NCBI GenBank assembly: GCA_019359395.1
Contig: JAHHHK010000035.1
Coordinates: 1 to 64,000, forward strand
Direction of reading: 5' to 3'
Length of the DNA stretch: 64,000 nucleotides
DNA from: Komarekiella atlantica HA4396-MV6
GTDB taxonomy: Bacteria; Cyanobacteriota; Cyanobacteriia; Cyanobacteriales; Nostocaceae
In this document: piece after piece, positions 62,748 to 64,000 of the stretch
Numbering within the stretch: position 1 is the first letter of the stretch
How the letters are laid out: the number at the start of each line of letters is the position of its first letter
Program-made: the position numbers and the translations under genes
The notes under the pieces: generated by a model
The model's input: the letters and a program-made list of their open reading frames with translations, nothing else
What the model was told of the DNA's origin: nothing
The model's database searches: none

Positions 62748-63905
62748 TTAGCCTGTAGGCTTATCTGAACCATATTTGGACAACAGTTGAGCGATTTGCT
62801 GATTAATAGTTGTTACATCAAAACGCTGACTAGCGATCGCCTGAGCATTATGAGCTATAGTTGCAGTTGTTTCTATCTCCTGAAGACAGGTGGTAATTAC
62901 TTGTGCAAGTTCTTGGGGTTTTCCTGGCGTCACCAAAAAACCATTGATCCGGTGTTCTACTAACTCGATTGCACCCCCAGCTTTTGCTGCTACCACAGGC
63001 CGTCCGCATAGCATCGCCTCAACAATGACTCTACCAAACGGTTCTGGGGAAGTTGAGGTATGTGCTACCAGTTCACAAGCAGCCATTAACTGGGGGATAT
63101 CTGAACGAAATCCTAAAAATTTAACACGGTTTTCTAACCCCATTTCAGCAATTTGTTGATGCAACTGTTGGACATAATCTTGTTCGCCAAATAGTGCATC
63201 ACCAACAAAAAGTGCTGTCACCTGTGGCGGACATTCAGCAAGTGCAGCAATTAAAATATGTTGCCCTTTCCAAGGCGCAAGACGGCTAAAGTGTCCAACT
63301 ACAAATTGTCTTTCTAGTCCTAAGTTTTGTTTTAATTGCTTAATATCGGATTTGCTAGTTTGATAGATTTTTGGTTCAAAGCCGTTATAAACAACTTTGA
63401 TAATATTTGGGTTGCCTCCCGCTTGCACAAAGGCTGTTTTACTGGCTTGGGAATTGGCAATTACTAATGATGCAAAACGATTAGCTAGATTAATAGCAAT
63501 GCGAAGGTTTGTTTGGCTAAAATGCTCTTTGGAAAGAATATCATGCAAATGATAAACCAAAGGGCGACGGCTGAATAAACTAGCTAATGCCCCAACAACT
63601 AATGCTTTTTGGGTGTTGGCATAAATTAAATCGTATTCACTAGCTGTTTTTACTACTTTAGTAATTAGTGGTGCAAGTTGTCCCAAACTCTTTAATCCTT
63701 GAGCCAAACTGCTTTCTTTGCGAACTTGGATTGTTTTATTAGCGAGAACTTCTACCGGGATATTATTTTGCTGTAGTAAATTTTTAAATGATCCATCTGT
63801 AAATAGTCCTACAAGAGCGCGATCACGATATGGTTTAGCAATATCTATTAAACATAATTCTGCACCACCTGGTTTACCACTTTGGTCTAAAAAAAGAATT
63901 TTCAT
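62748..63905 (-). CDS. Glycosyltransferase family 4
   Basis: A 385-aa retaining glycosyltransferase of the GT-B fold. The N-terminal domain is MKILFLDQSGKPGGAELCLI; the C-terminal donor domain has VVGHFSRLAPWKGQHILIAA, FLGFRSDIPQLMAACELVAH and the E-x7-E motif in PEPFGRVIVEAMLCGRPVVA. Probably makes exopolysaccharide or another surface glycan; the sugar is unknown. CAAGGAGATTTT precedes the ATG. The 95 bp left to the window end holds no feature. Confidence 0.9.
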   Translation of the reverse strand: MKILFLDQSGKPGGAELCLIDIAKPYRDRALVGLFTDGSFKNLLQQNNIPVEVLANKTIQVRKESSLAQGLKSLGQLAPLITKVVKTASEYDLIYANTQKALVVGALASLFSRRPLVYHLHDILSKEHFSQTNLRIAINLANRFASLVIANSQASKTAFVQAGGNPNIIKVVYNGFEPKIYQTSKSDIKQLKQNLGLERQFVVGHFSRLAPWKGQHILIAALAECPPQVTALFVGDALFGEQDYVQQLHQQIAEMGLENRVKFLGFRSDIPQLMAACELVAHTSTSPEPFGRVIVEAMLCGRPVVAAKAGGAIELVEHRINGFLVTPGKPQELAQVITTCLQEIETTATIAHNAQAIASQRFDVTTINQQIAQLLSKYGSDKPTG

Positions 63906-64000
63906 AAAATCTCCTTGTAATACCCCATTCTCGAATGACTGTCTCTTAGGGGTAGTTAAATTAAATTTATTTAAGCTAATAGAATATTCCGTACTTGCTG

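Noticed and set aside
1-64000. tRNA, rRNA, tmRNA or known riboswitch
   Set aside because: No cloverleaf with GTTCRA arm, rRNA segment or riboswitch core was recognised by eye; a covariance-model search would be needed to exclude small ones.

Overview
The window comes from a chromosome of a filamentous, probably heterocyst-forming cyanobacterium (Nostocales; Nostoc/Anabaena-like). The reasons are the very frequent HIP1 octamer GCGATCGC, a carotenoid/chlorophyll-type geranylgeranyl diphosphate synthase next to a divergent PAP2 gene, SLH and PEP-CTERM surface proteins, DUF3611 and DUF1206 membrane proteins, and many short dispersed repeats of the kinds typical of Nostoc genomes (heptamer GGGGACT arrays and palindromic intergenic elements). 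No rRNA, tRNA, CRISPR array, prophage or intact insertion sequence was recognised. The assignment to the group is an inference.

Layout. 1-12.8 kb: end of an unknown gene, a hybrid histidine kinase divergent from a CheY-like regulator, DUF3611 protein, a duplicated-module lipoprotein, GH31 alpha-glucosidase, M48 peptidase, PRC-barrel protein, HtrA-like protease, a non-canonical Nramp-related transporter and a DUF1206 protein. 12.9-17.5 kb (minus strand): mutS and, upstream of it, a two-gene ATPase + PIN-like nuclease operon that is the best candidate for an undescribed defence-type system. 17.8-28.8 kb: phoD with a possible PHO box, a PEP-CTERM protein, an AI-2E family permease, a Nudix hydrolase, the folD-crtE-PAP2 group, a HigBA-type pair with a short toxin, two envelope proteins and an O-methyltransferase. 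28.9-41.9 kb: SLH-Fas1-barrel fusion, M14 carboxypeptidase, DMT permease, an orphan ATP-grasp ligase, a choline/APH-like kinase, DUF2891 and a TPR protein.

42-49.7 kb is an accessory stretch: a RelE/HigB toxin with a HigA-metalloprotease fusion, an XPB-like helicase overlapping a DUF790/Bax1-family nuclease, a VapBC pair, a PD-(D/E)XK nuclease and a second PEP-CTERM paralogue, with two ~110-bp inverted repeat copies around the last two. 49.8-56.5 kb: a large beta-propeller/phosphoesterase with a good PHO-box candidate, a response regulator, a receiver-domain pseudogene in a long gene-poor stretch, a NodZ-like fucosyltransferase and a GNAT acetyltransferase. 56.6-64 kb: a nucleotidyltransferase fused to a degenerate phosphomannomutase, murA (apparently lacking any ATG/GTG start), a second M48 peptidase and a GT4 glycosyltransferase.

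A recurring theme is colonisation by short repeats. They fill most intergenic gaps and have also entered coding sequence in frame: twice in the histidine kinase, once in MutS directly before the Walker A loop, and at the C-terminus of the XPB-like helicase. Candidate PHO boxes before the two phosphatase genes suggest that both belong to a phosphate-starvation regulon.
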